A DNA stretch of 64,000 bases, from NCBI RefSeq assembly GCF_026153355.1, contig NZ_CP110636.1:1364001-1428000 (forward strand), given 5' to 3'. The notes under the pieces are model-generated. The model worked only from the letters and a program-made list of their open reading frames with translations. It did no database searches and was not told the origin of the DNA. The number at the start of each line of letters is the position of its first letter. Positions within the stretch are counted from its first letter, which is position 1. The DNA comes from Streptomyces endophytica. GTDB taxonomy: Bacteria; Actinomycetota; Actinomycetes; Streptomycetales; Streptomycetaceae. Both the position numbers and the translations under genes were made by a program. Shown piece after piece: positions 36,787 through 45,337 of the stretch.

Positions 36787-37050
36787 TCAGTCGTCGGTCT
36801 CGGTGCCGTCGGTGAAAGCGATGACGACCGGGTGCACGATCAGCGCCCAGGTCACCCGCCAGGCCAGGATCGACTCCTCGTAGGAGTTGATGTGCAACGT
36901 GGCGTGGACGGTCTGCCAGATGTACTTCCGGAGATGCGCCAGGCCCCGGTACTCGTAGCGCAGGATCGCCTGCGGCCGCCCGTCCGCGTCCATGCCGGTG
37001 ACCTGGGGATCGTCGACGTCCAGCACCTCCTGGCCGGTACGCGGCCGCAC
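36787..37050 (-). CDS. conserved hypothetical protein, probably 5'-truncated at the tnpB element
   Basis: 87 codons from GTG 37050: VRPRTGQEVLDVDDPQVTGM..., then YRGLAHLRKYIWQTVHATLH, INSYEESILAWRVTWALIVH and ending AFTDGTETDD. Amphipathic; no recognisable motifs. The GTG has no Shine-Dalgarno sequence and lies about 10-20 bp from the right end of the tnpB element, and the first codons are unlike a normal start, so the original 5' end was likely removed by the insertion. Alternatively translation begins at the internal ATG of GMDADG. Confidence 0.5.
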   Translation of the reverse strand: MRPRTGQEVLDVDDPQVTGMDADGRPQAILRYEYRGLAHLRKYIWQTVHATLHINSYEESILAWRVTWALIVHPVVIAFTDGTETDD

Positions 37051-37059
37051 CCCTTGGCG

Positions 37060-38380
37060 TGACTCCTCCCCCGCGTGAATGCGGGGGCTTCTCGCTATGC
37101 CCGTACGGCTTCGCGACGGACCAGCCCGGCCCGTAGAACGTTCAGGGCCCCGACCGTGTCAGCGTGCTCCTGGTGGCCACACGAGACGCAGTGGAAGGTC
37201 TCCTGTGTGGGCCGGTTCTCCTTGGCGGTGTGCCCGCACTCGGGGCACCGCCGGGAGGTGTCGCGGGGGTCCACGGCCATCACCTCCCGTCCGGCGCATT
37301 CTGCCTTGGCGGTGAGTATCTGGAGGAACACCCCCCATCCGGCATCGGCGATCGAACGGTTGAGCCCTGCCTTCGCAGCAGCCCCGTTGGGCAGGAAGCT
37401 GCCGGGCCTCTCGGGGTCCGGCACCTGGGCCGGGGTCTTGCTCATGTTGCGGATCTCGAGGTCTTCGTGCGCGATGAACTCGCGCTCACGAACGAGATCG
37501 CAAGCGGTCTTGTGCGCATGATCGAGTCGCTGGCGACGGACCTTGCGATGCAGACGAGCCACAGCCTCCACGGCCTTGCGACGCCGCTTGCTGCCGCGCT
37601 TGCACCGGGAGAGTGCCTGCTGCGCAGCTGCCAACTTGGCGGCGGCCTTCCGGCCATGTCGCGGATTGGGTACGAACTCGCCGTTGGAGTCTGCGAGGAA
37701 GTTGGCTATGCCCATGTCGATGCCGACCACGCTTCCCGTCGCCGGAAGCGGTTGGGGTGCGGTCCGCTCGGCGGTGAGGACCACGTACCAGCGTCGTCCT
37801 TCCCGCTTCACACTGATCGTCTTGACCTTGCCGATCACGGGCCGGTGCTGGTGCACCTTGACGTGCCCGACGCCCTGCAGCCGGACGCGGGTAACGGGGT
37901 CGTGCGGGGCTGCATCCCAGCGGCAGCCGTCGCCGTCCTTCGGCCACTCCACGGTGTCGAACCTCTTGCCCGAGCGAAAGCGCGGATAGCCCGGCTTGTC
38001 CCCGGCCTTGGCCCGGCGGAAGAAGGCGGCGAACGCCTTGTCCAACCGGCGAAGCGTGGCTTGCTGGGAGGAGAACGACCAGCGCCCCTGACGCTCCGGA
38101 TCAAAGGCACGGATGTCCTTGAGTTGTGCGGACTGCTGCCCGTACCGAACAGTCGTCTTCGAGCTGTGCCGGTAAGCGTCACGACGCTCCTGCAGCGCGG
38201 CGTTGTAGAGCGAGCAGTGATCACGCAGCATCTCGGCGAGCGCGCCACCTGACCCACGGTGGGCCGCATGAGGAACTTGTACGCACGGATCACCCGACCC
38301 ACCCCCTTTCGTCGCCGTGCGTGACGTGTTGACCACACGATAGCGGCGCGCCCGTATGACCTACACATAAATCCGCAATC
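37060..38380 (-). mobile_element. IS1341-type (IS200/IS605 family) element with tnpB only; ends approximate
   Basis: Contains tnpB and no Y1 transposase tnpA. Downstream of tnpB lies the usual right-end hairpin: CCCCCGC (37068-37074), loop, GCGGGGG (37081-37087), followed by AGGAGTCAC on the minus strand. Upstream, the left end lies somewhere in 38300-38380. The 3' end of tnpB plus the right-end hairpin should form the omega-RNA guide. Such elements insert without target duplication, so the ends cannot be fixed from this copy. Confidence 0.7.
37095..38293 (-). CDS. tnpB: RNA-guided nuclease TnpB of an IS200/IS605-type element (one frameshift)
   Basis: OrfB/TnpB protein of about 400 residues. 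Start GTG 38293 (VIRAYKFLMRPTVGQVAR), after GGGGGTGGGT. One G is missing near 38247 (GCGCGGCTCGCC read as GCGCGCTCGCC); the rest runs EMLRDHCSLYNAALQERRDA to AGLVRREAVRA. RuvC residues: Asp in SVVGIDMGIANF, Glu in IAHEDLEIRNMSK, Asp in EHADTVGALNVL. Zinc ribbon CPECGHTA and CVSCGHQE. All catalytic and zinc residues are present, so the nuclease may be active if the frameshift is an artefact. Confidence 0.85.
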
Positions 38381-38421
38381 TCCAGGGGGAGTTGGGTTTA
38401 CTCGCAGGTCATACGGGCGCG
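38347..38421. repeat. 16-bp perfect inverted repeat next to the tnpB element left end
   Basis: CGCGCCCGTATGACCT (38347-38362) and AGGTCATACGGGCGCG (38406-38421), with a 43-bp AT-rich loop. It may be the left-end structure of the element, or the terminator between the ABC exporter (stop 38457) and the element. Too long and too exact to be chance. Confidence 0.7.
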
Positions 38422-38456
38422 GGTGCGGTAAGGGGCCGGCCGGCGCGCGGGCCGGG

Positions 38457-40469
38457 TCAGTCGGCCTCCACCACCGCCTCGGCGAACTGGGCCGCGTACA
38501 GCCGGGCGTAGGCGCCGTCGGCCGCCAACAGGGCGTCGTGGGAGCCCTGTTCGACGATGGCGCCGTTCTCCATGACGAGGATGGTGTCGGCGTCCCGGAT
38601 CGTGGAGAGGCGGTGCGCGATCACGAAACTGGTGCGCCCGGACCGCAGTTGGGCCATCGCGTGCTGGATGAGGACCTCGGTGCGGGTGTCGACCGAGCTG
38701 GTGGCCTCGTCGAGGACGAGGATGGCGGGCTCGGCGAGGAAGGCCCGGGCGATGGTGATCAGCTGCTTCTCGCCGACCGAGACGTTGCTGCCCTCGTCGT
38801 CGAGGACGGTGTCGTAGCCGTCGGGGAGGGTGCGCACGAAGCGGTCCACGTGGGTGGCCTTGGCGGCCGCCACGATCTTGTCCATCGAGGTGCCGGCCGG
38901 CGCGCCGTAGGCGATGTTCTCCGCGATCGTGCCGCCGAAGAGCCAGGTGTCCTGGAGGACCATGCCGATGTTGGCCCGCAGCTCCTCGCGGGACATCGCG
39001 GCGATGTCCACGCCGTCCAGGGTGATCCGGCCGCCGCGCACCTCGTAGAACCGCATCAGGAGGTTGACCAGGGTGGTCTTGCCGGCGCCGGTCGGGCCGA
39101 CGATGGCGACCGTCTGGCCGGGGTGGACGGCCAGCGACAGGTCCTCGATCAGCGGCTTGTCCTCGGCGTAGGAGAACGACACGGACTCGAACCCGACGTG
39201 GCCGCGGACGTGTTCGGGGCGGGCCGGCCGCTCGGGGTCGGGGTCCTGCTCCCGGGCGTCGAGGAGTTCGAAGACCCGCTCGGCGGAGGCGACGCCGGAC
39301 TGGACGAGGTTGGCCATCGAGGCGACCTGGGTCAGCGGCTGGCTGAACTGGCGGGAGTACTGGATGAACGCCTGGACATCACCGATGGACAGCGCCCCGG
39401 AGGCGACGCGCAGCCCGCCGACCACCGCGACCAGCACGTAGTTCAGGTTGCCGATGAACATCATCGCGGGCTGGATGATGCCGGAGATGAACTGGGCCCG
39501 GAAGCCGGCCGCGTAGAGCGCCTCGTTCTGCACGCGGAAGAGCTCGGCGGACTCCTTCTGCCGGCCGAAGACCTTCACCAGGCTGTGGCCGGTGTACATC
39601 TCCTCGATGTGGGCGTTGAGCTTGCCGGTGGTCTTCCACTGCTGGACGAACTGCGGCTGCGCCCGCTTGCCGATCTTGGTGGCGACGACCACCGAGACCG
39701 GGACGGTGACCAGCGCGACCAGGGCCAGCAGCCAGGAGATCCAGAACATCATGGCGAGCACGCCGAGGATGGTCAGCAGCGAGGACACGATCTGGCTGAG
39801 GGTCTGCTGGAGCGTCTGCTGGATGTTGTCGATGTCGTTGGTGGCCCGGGAGAGGACCTCACCGCGCTGCTGCTTGTCGAAGTAGCTCAGGGGCAGCCGG
39901 CCGAGCTTCTCCTCGACCTGCTCGCGCAGCCGGAAGACGGTCCGCTGGACGACCTTGGTGGCGATCCGGGCCTGGACGAACCCGAAGAGCGAGGCCGCGG
40001 CGTAGATCACGGCGACCCAGAGCAGGACCACGCCCACCGTGCCGAAGTCGATGCCGCGGCCGGGCACGAACGGCATGGCGCCGAGCATGTCGGCCAGTCC
40101 GCCCTGGCCGTGCGCCCGCAGCCGGGCCACGGCCTGGGCCTTGGTGATGCCCTCGGGCAGCCGGCGGCCGATGATGCCGGACATGATCAGGTCGGTGGCG
40201 TGGCCGAGGACCTTGGGGCCGACGACCGTCAGCGCCACGCTCGCCACGCCCAGCAGCAGGGCGACGGAGATGATGCCGCGCTCGGGCCGCATCTGGCCCA
40301 GCAGGCGCTTGCCGGAGCCCTTGAAGTCCATGGATTTCTCGGTGGGTTGCCCGCCCATGAAGCGGGCCGGGCCGGCCGCCGGGGCCGGCCCTCGTCTCGG
40401 GGCCGCCGTGGTCGTCCCCTCGGTGGCCGCCGGGGCGCGGGTGGCCGCCCCCTTGTCCGCGGTGGTCAC
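38457..40469 (-). CDS. ABC exporter, TMD-NBD fused, second half of a heterodimer
   Basis: 670 residues from GTG 40469 (VTTADKGAATRAPAATEGTT), overlapping the previous ABC gene by four bases (GTGA). Pro/Ala-rich cytoplasmic head (1-50), six TM helices (about 70-390), NBD with Walker A IVGPTGAGKTTLVNLLMRF, Q-loop MVLQDTWLFGG, signature NVSVGEKQLITIARA (VSVGE instead of LSGGQ), Walker B ILVLDEATSSVD and H-loop IAHRLSTI. The degenerate signature marks one asymmetric ATP site as in TmrAB-type heterodimers. Multidrug or lipid export is the usual role; no substrate clue. Confidence 0.93.
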   Translation of the reverse strand: MTTADKGAATRAPAATEGTTTAAPRRGPAPAAGPARFMGGQPTEKSMDFKGSGKRLLGQMRPERGIISVALLLGVASVALTVVGPKVLGHATDLIMSGIIGRRLPEGITKAQAVARLRAHGQGGLADMLGAMPFVPGRGIDFGTVGVVLLWVAVIYAAASLFGFVQARIATKVVQRTVFRLREQVEEKLGRLPLSYFDKQQRGEVLSRATNDIDNIQQTLQQTLSQIVSSLLTILGVLAMMFWISWLLALVALVTVPVSVVVATKIGKRAQPQFVQQWKTTGKLNAHIEEMYTGHSLVKVFGRQKESAELFRVQNEALYAAGFRAQFISGIIQPAMMFIGNLNYVLVAVVGGLRVASGALSIGDVQAFIQYSRQFSQPLTQVASMANLVQSGVASAERVFELLDAREQDPDPERPARPEHVRGHVGFESVSFSYAEDKPLIEDLSLAVHPGQTVAIVGPTGAGKTTLVNLLMRFYEVRGGRITLDGVDIAAMSREELRANIGMVLQDTWLFGGTIAENIAYGAPAGTSMDKIVAAAKATHVDRFVRTLPDGYDTVLDDEGSNVSVGEKQLITIARAFLAEPAILVLDEATSSVDTRTEVLIQHAMAQLRSGRTSFVIAHRLSTIRDADTILVMENGAIVEQGSHDALLAADGAYARLYAAQFAEAVVEAD

Positions 40470-42199
40470 GCCGCCTCCTGCTCGGTGAGCTGGGAGAGCA
40501 CGATCTCCCGGTAGGTCTCGTTGTCGGCCATCAGCTCGGTGTGGGTGCCGGTGCCCACGATGCGGCCCTCGTCGAGCACGACGATCCGGTCGGCGCCGCG
40601 GATGGTGGCGACCCGCTGGGCGACGATCACCACCGTCGCCCGGTCCGTCTCGCGGGAGAGCGCGGCGCGCAGTGCGGCGTCGGTGGCGTAGTCCAGCGCG
40701 GAGAACGAGTCGTCGAAGAGGTAGATCTCGGGCCGGCGGACCAGTGCGCGGGCGATCGCCAGCCGCTGCCGCTGGCCGCCGGAGACGTTGGAGCCGCCCT
40801 GCGCGACGGGCGCGTCCAGACCGCCCTCCATCCGCTCGACGAAGTCGCGGGCCTGGGCGGTCTCCAGGGCCTGCCACAGCTCGTCGTCGGTGGCGTCCGG
40901 GTTGCCGTAGCGGAGGTTGCTCGCCACCGTGCCGGAGAAGAGGTACGGCTTCTGCGGGACCAGGCCGATGGCGCCGGCCAGCGTCTCCGGGTCGAGGCCG
41001 CGGACGTCCTCGCCGTCGACGAGGACCGCGCCGCCGGTCGCGTCGAAGAGCCGGGGCACGAGCCCGAGGAGGGTGGACTTGCCGCTGCCGGTGGAGCCGA
41101 TGACGGCGGTGGTCTCACCGGGGCGGGCGGTCAGCGAGATGTCCTTCAGGACCGGCTGCTCGGCGCCGGGGAAGCGGAACTCGACGTTGCGGAGCTCCAG
41201 TTCGCCGCGGCGGCGCAGCGTGGTGACCGGGTCCTGCGGCGGGACGACGCTGGAGTCCGTGGCCAGCACCTCCTGGATGCGCTCGGCGCAGACCTCGGCG
41301 CGCGGCAGCATCATCACCATGAACGTCGCCATCATGATCGACATGAGGATGTACATCAGGTAGCTGAGGAAGGCCGTCAGTGCGCCGATCTGCATCCCGC
41401 CGCTGTCGATGCGCAGTCCGCCGAACCAGACGACGGCCACGCTGGAGAGGTTCACGATCAGCATGACCAGCGGGAACATCATCGACATCAGCCGGCCGGC
41501 GCGGAGCGAGACGTCGTAGAGGCCGGTGTTGGCCCCGGCGAACCGCTCGCGCTCGTGCCTGTCGCGGACGAAGGCGCGGATCACGCGGATGCCGGTGATC
41601 TGTTCGCGCAGTACGCGGTTGACGGTGTCGATGCGCTCCTGCACGCCGCGGAAGAGCGGCCGCATCCGGCGCACGATCAGTGAGACGAGGATCCCGAGGA
41701 CCGGGACGATGACCAGCAGGAGGCCGGACAGCGGCACGTCCTGGTTGAGCGCCATGACGACACCTCCGACGCACATGATCGGCGCGGAGACCATCATCGT
41801 GAACGTCATCAGCACCAGCATCTGGACCTGCTGGACGTCATTGGTGGTACGGGTGATCAGCGACGGGGCGCCGAAGGTGCCGACCTCGCGGGCGGAGAAG
41901 GACTGCACCCGGTCGAAGACCGCGGCGCGGATGTCCCGGCCGAGGGCCATGGCCGTGCGCGCGCCGAAGTAGACGGCACCGATCGCGCAGACGATCTGCA
42001 GCAGGGTGACGGCGATCATGAAACCGCCGGTACGGAAGATGTAGCCCGTGTCCCCCTGCACGACACCGTTGTCAATGATGTCGGCGTTGAGGGTGGGGAG
42101 GTAGAGGGTGGCCAGGGTCTGGATCAGCTGGAGCAGCACGATCAGGGTCATCGAGCGCCGGTGGGGGCGCAAATGCGCCCGCGCGAGTCGTACCAACAC
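40466..42199 (-). CDS. ABC exporter, TMD-NBD fused, first half of a heterodimer
   Basis: 577 residues. Start GTG 42199 (MLVRLARAHLRPHRRSMTLI); the transcript may be leaderless. Six TM helices (1-310), NBD with Walker [22 protein letters not shown]-loop GLVPQKPYLFSG, canonical signature NVSGGQRQRLAIARALV, Walker B EIYLFDDSFSALDYATD (Asp replacing the catalytic Glu: LFDDS) and H-loop replaced by Gln (VIVAQRVATIRGAD). The lost catalytic Glu and His define the inactive site of the heterodimer, complementing the partner gene. Upstream region has palindromes typical of MarR/TetR control. Confidence 0.93.
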   Translation of the reverse strand: MLVRLARAHLRPHRRSMTLIVLLQLIQTLATLYLPTLNADIIDNGVVQGDTGYIFRTGGFMIAVTLLQIVCAIGAVYFGARTAMALGRDIRAAVFDRVQSFSAREVGTFGAPSLITRTTNDVQQVQMLVLMTFTMMVSAPIMCVGGVVMALNQDVPLSGLLLVIVPVLGILVSLIVRRMRPLFRGVQERIDTVNRVLREQITGIRVIRAFVRDRHERERFAGANTGLYDVSLRAGRLMSMMFPLVMLIVNLSSVAVVWFGGLRIDSGGMQIGALTAFLSYLMYILMSIMMATFMVMMLPRAEVCAERIQEVLATDSSVVPPQDPVTTLRRRGELELRNVEFRFPGAEQPVLKDISLTARPGETTAVIGSTGSGKSTLLGLVPRLFDATGGAVLVDGEDVRGLDPETLAGAIGLVPQKPYLFSGTVASNLRYGNPDATDDELWQALETAQARDFVERMEGGLDAPVAQGGSNVSGGQRQRLAIARALVRRPEIYLFDDSFSALDYATDAALRAALSRETDRATVVIVAQRVATIRGADRIVVLDEGRIVGTGTHTELMADNETYREIVLSQLTEQEAA

Positions 42200-42212
42200 A
42201 CAATGAGCCTAA

Positions 42213-42235
42213 GTGAACACTTGCCTTCGGCAATC
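42213..42235. promoter_or_regulatory. overlapping palindromes in the ABC exporter promoter
   Basis: AAGTG-AA-CACTT (42213-42224) and TTGCC-TTC-GGCAA (42223-42235) adjoin, 14 bp upstream of the exporter GTG. On the minus strand TTGCCG and TAGGCT are 16 bp apart and could be -35 and -10, which would put the repressor site on the core promoter. The regulator itself is not in this cluster. Confidence 0.5.
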
Positions 42236-42389
42236 GATTTTCCGGAAGGCCGCCGGGAGCGGGACGAAAGCCGCCACCGGAACTCGCCCCGGACGGCCCC
42301 GGCCGCCGCGTACGCCATCATGGAGGCGGCAACGACGGGGCCGCCGCCATCGAGGGCGGTCCCCCGACCGACACGACGAAGAGGCCGCC

Positions 42390-42653
42390 GTGACAACAAC
42401 TGGCACCGTGCGCTACTGGGCCGCGGCCAAGGCCGCCGCGGGCACGGCAGAGGAGCCCTACAGGGCGGCGACGCTCGCCGAGGCGCTCGACGCGGCGCGC
42501 GCCGCGCACGCCGCGAACCCCGAGTTCGCCCGGGTGCTGATGCGCTGCTCGTTCCTGGTGGACGGCGATCCGGTGGGCACCCGCGACCACGCCGGGGTGC
42601 CGCTGGCCGAGGGCGGCACCGTCGAGGTCCTGCCGCCGTTCGCGGGAGGGTGA
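42390..42653 (+). CDS. MoaD/ThiS-like sulfur carrier protein
   Basis: 87 residues; ubiquitin-like fold. GTG 42390 (VTTTGTVRYWAAAKAAAGTA) with GAAGAGG upstream. Ends EVLPPFAGG; the terminal Gly-Gly is the site adenylated and thiocarboxylated in molybdopterin synthase small subunit and related carriers. The partner MoaE is not adjacent, so the exact pathway (molybdopterin or another sulfur-transfer route) is uncertain. Confidence 0.88.
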   Translation: MTTTGTVRYWAAAKAAAGTAEEPYRAATLAEALDAARAAHAANPEFARVLMRCSFLVDGDPVGTRDHAGVPLAEGGTVEVLPPFAGG

Positions 42654-42663
42654 GCAGCCGATC

Positions 42664-43827
42664 ATGAGCGACCACCAGCCGCAGGGCCACCAGCCGTACC
42701 AGCCGCACGACCCGTACGCCCCGCAGAGCCCGTACGCCCCCCAGGACCCGTACGGGTCGCAGGCCCCGTACGGGCAGCCCGGCCCCTACGCCCCGCAGGA
42801 CGCATACGGCCGTCCGGCTCCCTATGGGCAGCCCGAGCCCTACCAGGAGCAGCAGTACGGCGGGCCCGACCCCTACGGGCAGCCGGCGCACCAGCCGGCC
42901 ACCGCCCCGCACGACCCCCAGGCCGCCTACGGCGACCCCTACGGGCAGTCCGGGTACGGCCACGACCGGCCCGGACCGGAGCAGCCCGGGCACGCCGCGC
43001 CGCTGCCCGCTCCGCAGCCGGCCGCGACCGCCACCATGGCGGCCGCCCCGCCCTCGCTGCCCGCCGCACCGCTCGCGCCCAACCAGCGCGCCCGCCTGGA
43101 GGGCCGCTCGCCGATCATCCCGCCGGGCATCCAGCCGGCCGCGCTGACCGCCGTCCTCGCGCTGCTGCTGGCCCTGACCGCGCCGCTGGCCCAGCCGGTG
43201 CTCGCGGTGCCGGTGGTGCTCCTCCAGGCGGTCACCGCCGCCGGCTGGTTCCGGCTGAACGGCATGTGGCCGGCCCGCCAGGGCATCGCGCTGGCGTTCC
43301 TGGCCGGGCTGGCCACCGACGCGGCGCTGCTGGGCACGGACCCCGCGAGCGCGCCCCTGGTGGGCATCGGCACGCTCGGCGTGTGGTGCCTGCTGGTCCT
43401 GATCCTCCAGCTGCGCAACCGCAGCAGCGCGGACGAGCGGATGTACGCGCTGACCGCGGGCCTGACCTCGACCGCGCTGGCGGTGCTCGCGGCCGGCCAC
43501 CTGGCCGCGAACCCGCACGCGGTGGTCGTCGGCGCGGCCGCGGTCGGGGTGGCCACGCTCGCCCGGGCGCTGCCGCTGCCCTCGTTCGTCTCGGTCGGGA
43601 TCTCGCTGGTTGCGGCGGCCGGTGCCGGGATCGCGGCCGGCCAGCTGACCGGCCTGGGCACGTCCGGCGCCCTGCTGGGCCTGGCGGCCGGCGGCTGCGC
43701 CCTGATCGGCCTGCGGGTGGCCAGCTACGACTACCCCTCCCGCTTCGTCCACATGACGGCCGGCGTGGCCCTGCCGCTGGCCCTCGCCGCCCCCGCGGTG
43801 TACGTCCTGGGGCGGGCGCTGGGCTAG
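42664..43827 (+). CDS. membrane protein with Pro/Tyr/Gln-rich cytoplasmic head
   Basis: 387 residues. Residues 1-125 are low-complexity PYGQP/PYAPQ/DPYG repeats rich in Pro, Tyr, Gln, followed by about eight hydrophobic segments (about 155-385). ATG 42664 is eleven bases after the MoaD stop with GGGAGGG upstream, so the two may be cotranscribed. No family assigned; the repeats resemble the disordered heads of many actinobacterial membrane proteins. Confidence 0.75.
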   Translation: MSDHQPQGHQPYQPHDPYAPQSPYAPQDPYGSQAPYGQPGPYAPQDAYGRPAPYGQPEPYQEQQYGGPDPYGQPAHQPATAPHDPQAAYGDPYGQSGYGHDRPGPEQPGHAAPLPAPQPAATATMAAAPPSLPAAPLAPNQRARLEGRSPIIPPGIQPAALTAVLALLLALTAPLAQPVLAVPVVLLQAVTAAGWFRLNGMWPARQGIALAFLAGLATDAALLGTDPASAPLVGIGTLGVWCLLVLILQLRNRSSADERMYALTAGLTSTALAVLAAGHLAANPHAVVVGAAAVGVATLARALPLPSFVSVGISLVAAAGAGIAAGQLTGLGTSGALLGLAAGGCALIGLRVASYDYPSRFVHMTAGVALPLALAAPAVYVLGRALG

Positions 43828-43879
43828 ACCCGGACCCCTCGGGCGGGCCCTGGGCCCGACGACCCGCGCCGGATGCCTC

Positions 43880-43927
43880 AGCGGCGGCCGCGGGCGAGCG
43901 CTTCGGCGCCCGCCCGCGGCCGCCGCT
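43880..43927. terminator. long GC hairpin terminator
   Basis: AGCGGCGGCCGCGGGC (43880-43895) pairs with the GCCCGCGGCCGCCGCT-type arm ending at 43927, with a small internal bulge around GAGCGCTTCGGCGC. It follows the membrane protein gene by about 50 bp and precedes the DUF2993 gene. Confidence 0.8.
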
Positions 43928-44066
43928 CCCCTTTGGGGAAGGCGTCGTTTAGGGTCTGATCCACCGGACAGGCCCCTGGGGACCGTCCGGATCGCAGGCA
44001 GGGGGCCTGCACGCCAAGCGACGGGCCGGCCGGGCAGTGCCGGCCCAGTGTGGGGGTAGTGGTTCG

Positions 44067-44768
44067 ATGCGTGCACTGAAGGTGCTGTTGGTCCTCGTCG
44101 TCATATTCGGCGGGCTCTTCGTGGCCGCCGACCGGGTGGCGGTGAACCTCGTCGAGGACAAGGCCGCGGAGAAGATCCGCAGCAGCCAGGGGCTCGACAA
44201 GAACCCGGAGGTCACCATCAAGGGCTTCCCGTTCCTGACCCAGGTCGCCGGGCGGGACCTGCAGGAGGTGGACGCCGAGCTCGGCGGGATCGAGGCCCGC
44301 GCCGGCGGGCACGCGCTGCGCATCGACAAGCTGTCGGCGCAGTTCCACGACGTGGCGCTGACCAGCGACTACATGTCCATAGAGAGCGCGGCCACGGCCA
44401 CCGGCAACGCCCGGATCAGCTACGCGGACCTCACCAAGGCCGCGGGCGGCGGCGTCAAGATCACTTACGGCGGGCAGAAGAACGGCCGCAGCCAGGTCAA
44501 GATCTCGCCGAACCTGCCGCTCCTCAGCTCGCTGGACGTGACCGGCTCGATCAGCATCGTCCACGGCACCACCGTGCGGCTGCGCGCCGACGGGCTGCCC
44601 GCGATGTGCCGGGCGCTGCCGGGCTGCGAGTCGAAGGTGCGGGCCCAGACCGACCACGACTGGAAGCTGGACCAGCTGCCGGGCAACCTGAAGCTGGACA
44701 AGGTGGCGACGCTGGCCGACGGGCTGTCGATCTCCGCCTCCGGCACGGACGTCAAGCTTCCCGGCTGA
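44067..44768 (+). CDS. DUF2993/LmeA-like secreted or anchored protein
   Basis: 233 residues from ATG 44067 (MRALKVLLVLVVIFGGLFVA), an N-terminal TM/signal anchor, then ADRVAVNLVEDKAAEKIRSS, the family motif VTIKGFPFLTQVAGRDLQEV and a C-terminal WKLDQLPGNLKLDKVATLAD. Cys pair in AMCRALPGCESK. Shorter paralogue of the gene at 29374 and nearer in length to mycobacterial LmeA. Envelope glycolipid role inferred from the family only. Confidence 0.85.
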   Translation: MRALKVLLVLVVIFGGLFVAADRVAVNLVEDKAAEKIRSSQGLDKNPEVTIKGFPFLTQVAGRDLQEVDAELGGIEARAGGHALRIDKLSAQFHDVALTSDYMSIESAATATGNARISYADLTKAAGGGVKITYGGQKNGRSQVKISPNLPLLSSLDVTGSISIVHGTTVRLRADGLPAMCRALPGCESKVRAQTDHDWKLDQLPGNLKLDKVATLADGLSISASGTDVKLPG

Positions 44769-44780
44769 CCCCGGGCGCCC

Positions 44781-44808
44781 GCGGCGGGCCGCCCCACCGG
44801 CCCGCCGC
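44781..44808. terminator. hairpin terminator after the DUF2993 gene
   Basis: GCGGCGGGCCG (44781-44791), loop CCCCAC, CGGCCCGCCGC (44798-44808), 12 bp after the stop codon. Confidence 0.75.
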
Positions 44809-44975
44809 CCGGCCCGACACTGACTCGACCACCCGGCCGTCCATTTGCTGAGACACCCGGGTCCGCACCCCAGACCCCCCACCGCCGAACGGCCTCCGGC
44901 GCCCGGCCGGTGGCCGCCCGCTCCCGCCTCGTATCTCACATCGCGGACAAACGCGTCTCATCATTCGACACGCCG

Positions 44976-45005
44976 GTGACATGCCCGGCTTCGCGTCCCT
45001 ACGAT
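44976..45005 (+). promoter_or_regulatory. putative promoter of the sulfur leader peptide/sulfurtransferase operon
   Basis: GTGACA (44976-44981) and TACGAT (45000-45005) are 18 bp apart, resembling a sigma-70-type promoter. The leader ATG at 45013 lies seven bases after the -10, so the transcript would be leaderless. Confidence 0.5.
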
Positions 45006-45012
45006 CGGTGCC

Positions 45013-45120
45013 ATGCAGAGCGCATTGAGCCGTTCCCGTCCGCGGGGACTGGCGGTCCTCACGAAGCGGCGGGCAGTGGACCTGTGCCGCGTCGCCGCCA
45101 TGCTCTGTCGCCCTGTCTGA
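45013..45120 (+). CDS. 35-residue putative Cys-sensing leader peptide
   Basis: MQSALSRSRPRGLAVLTKRR then AVDLCRVAAMLCRPV, ending at TGA 45118-45120. The pattern L-T-x-R-x-x-V-D-L-x-R-V-x-x-x-x-C-R recurs in actinobacterial peptides annotated as leaders of sulfur genes, in which Cys codons are thought to sense cysteinyl-tRNA and control the downstream genes. Here two Cys codons lie in the last eleven residues and the next gene is a sulfurtransferase 217 bp downstream. Too short for normal gene finding. Confidence 0.7.
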   Translation: MQSALSRSRPRGLAVLTKRRAVDLCRVAAMLCRPV

Positions 45121-45337
45121 CGGGGTGCGCCCCTCCCCCAGGCTCGTCATGAGCACGGGGTGTTCCCCTCGCCCGGCCGGCCGGCCGCTCCGGCCGAATC
45201 CCCCGCGTGTCCCCCGCACCGCGCCGCTCCGGCGCCCCGACGATCGTCAGTGGGCCGTCCGGAAGCCTCCGGCGCGCCCGGCGTACCCGCGTGCCACCTC
45301 CCCAACCGCCCCCGTAACTGCCCCGGAGGAGAAGAAC

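Noticed and set aside
38538..40514. 658-codon plus-strand frame through the ABC exporter
   Set aside because: Composition (Asp/Gly/His/Val repeats) is the reverse-frame shadow of the ABC gene; the ABC frame has all Walker and signature motifs.
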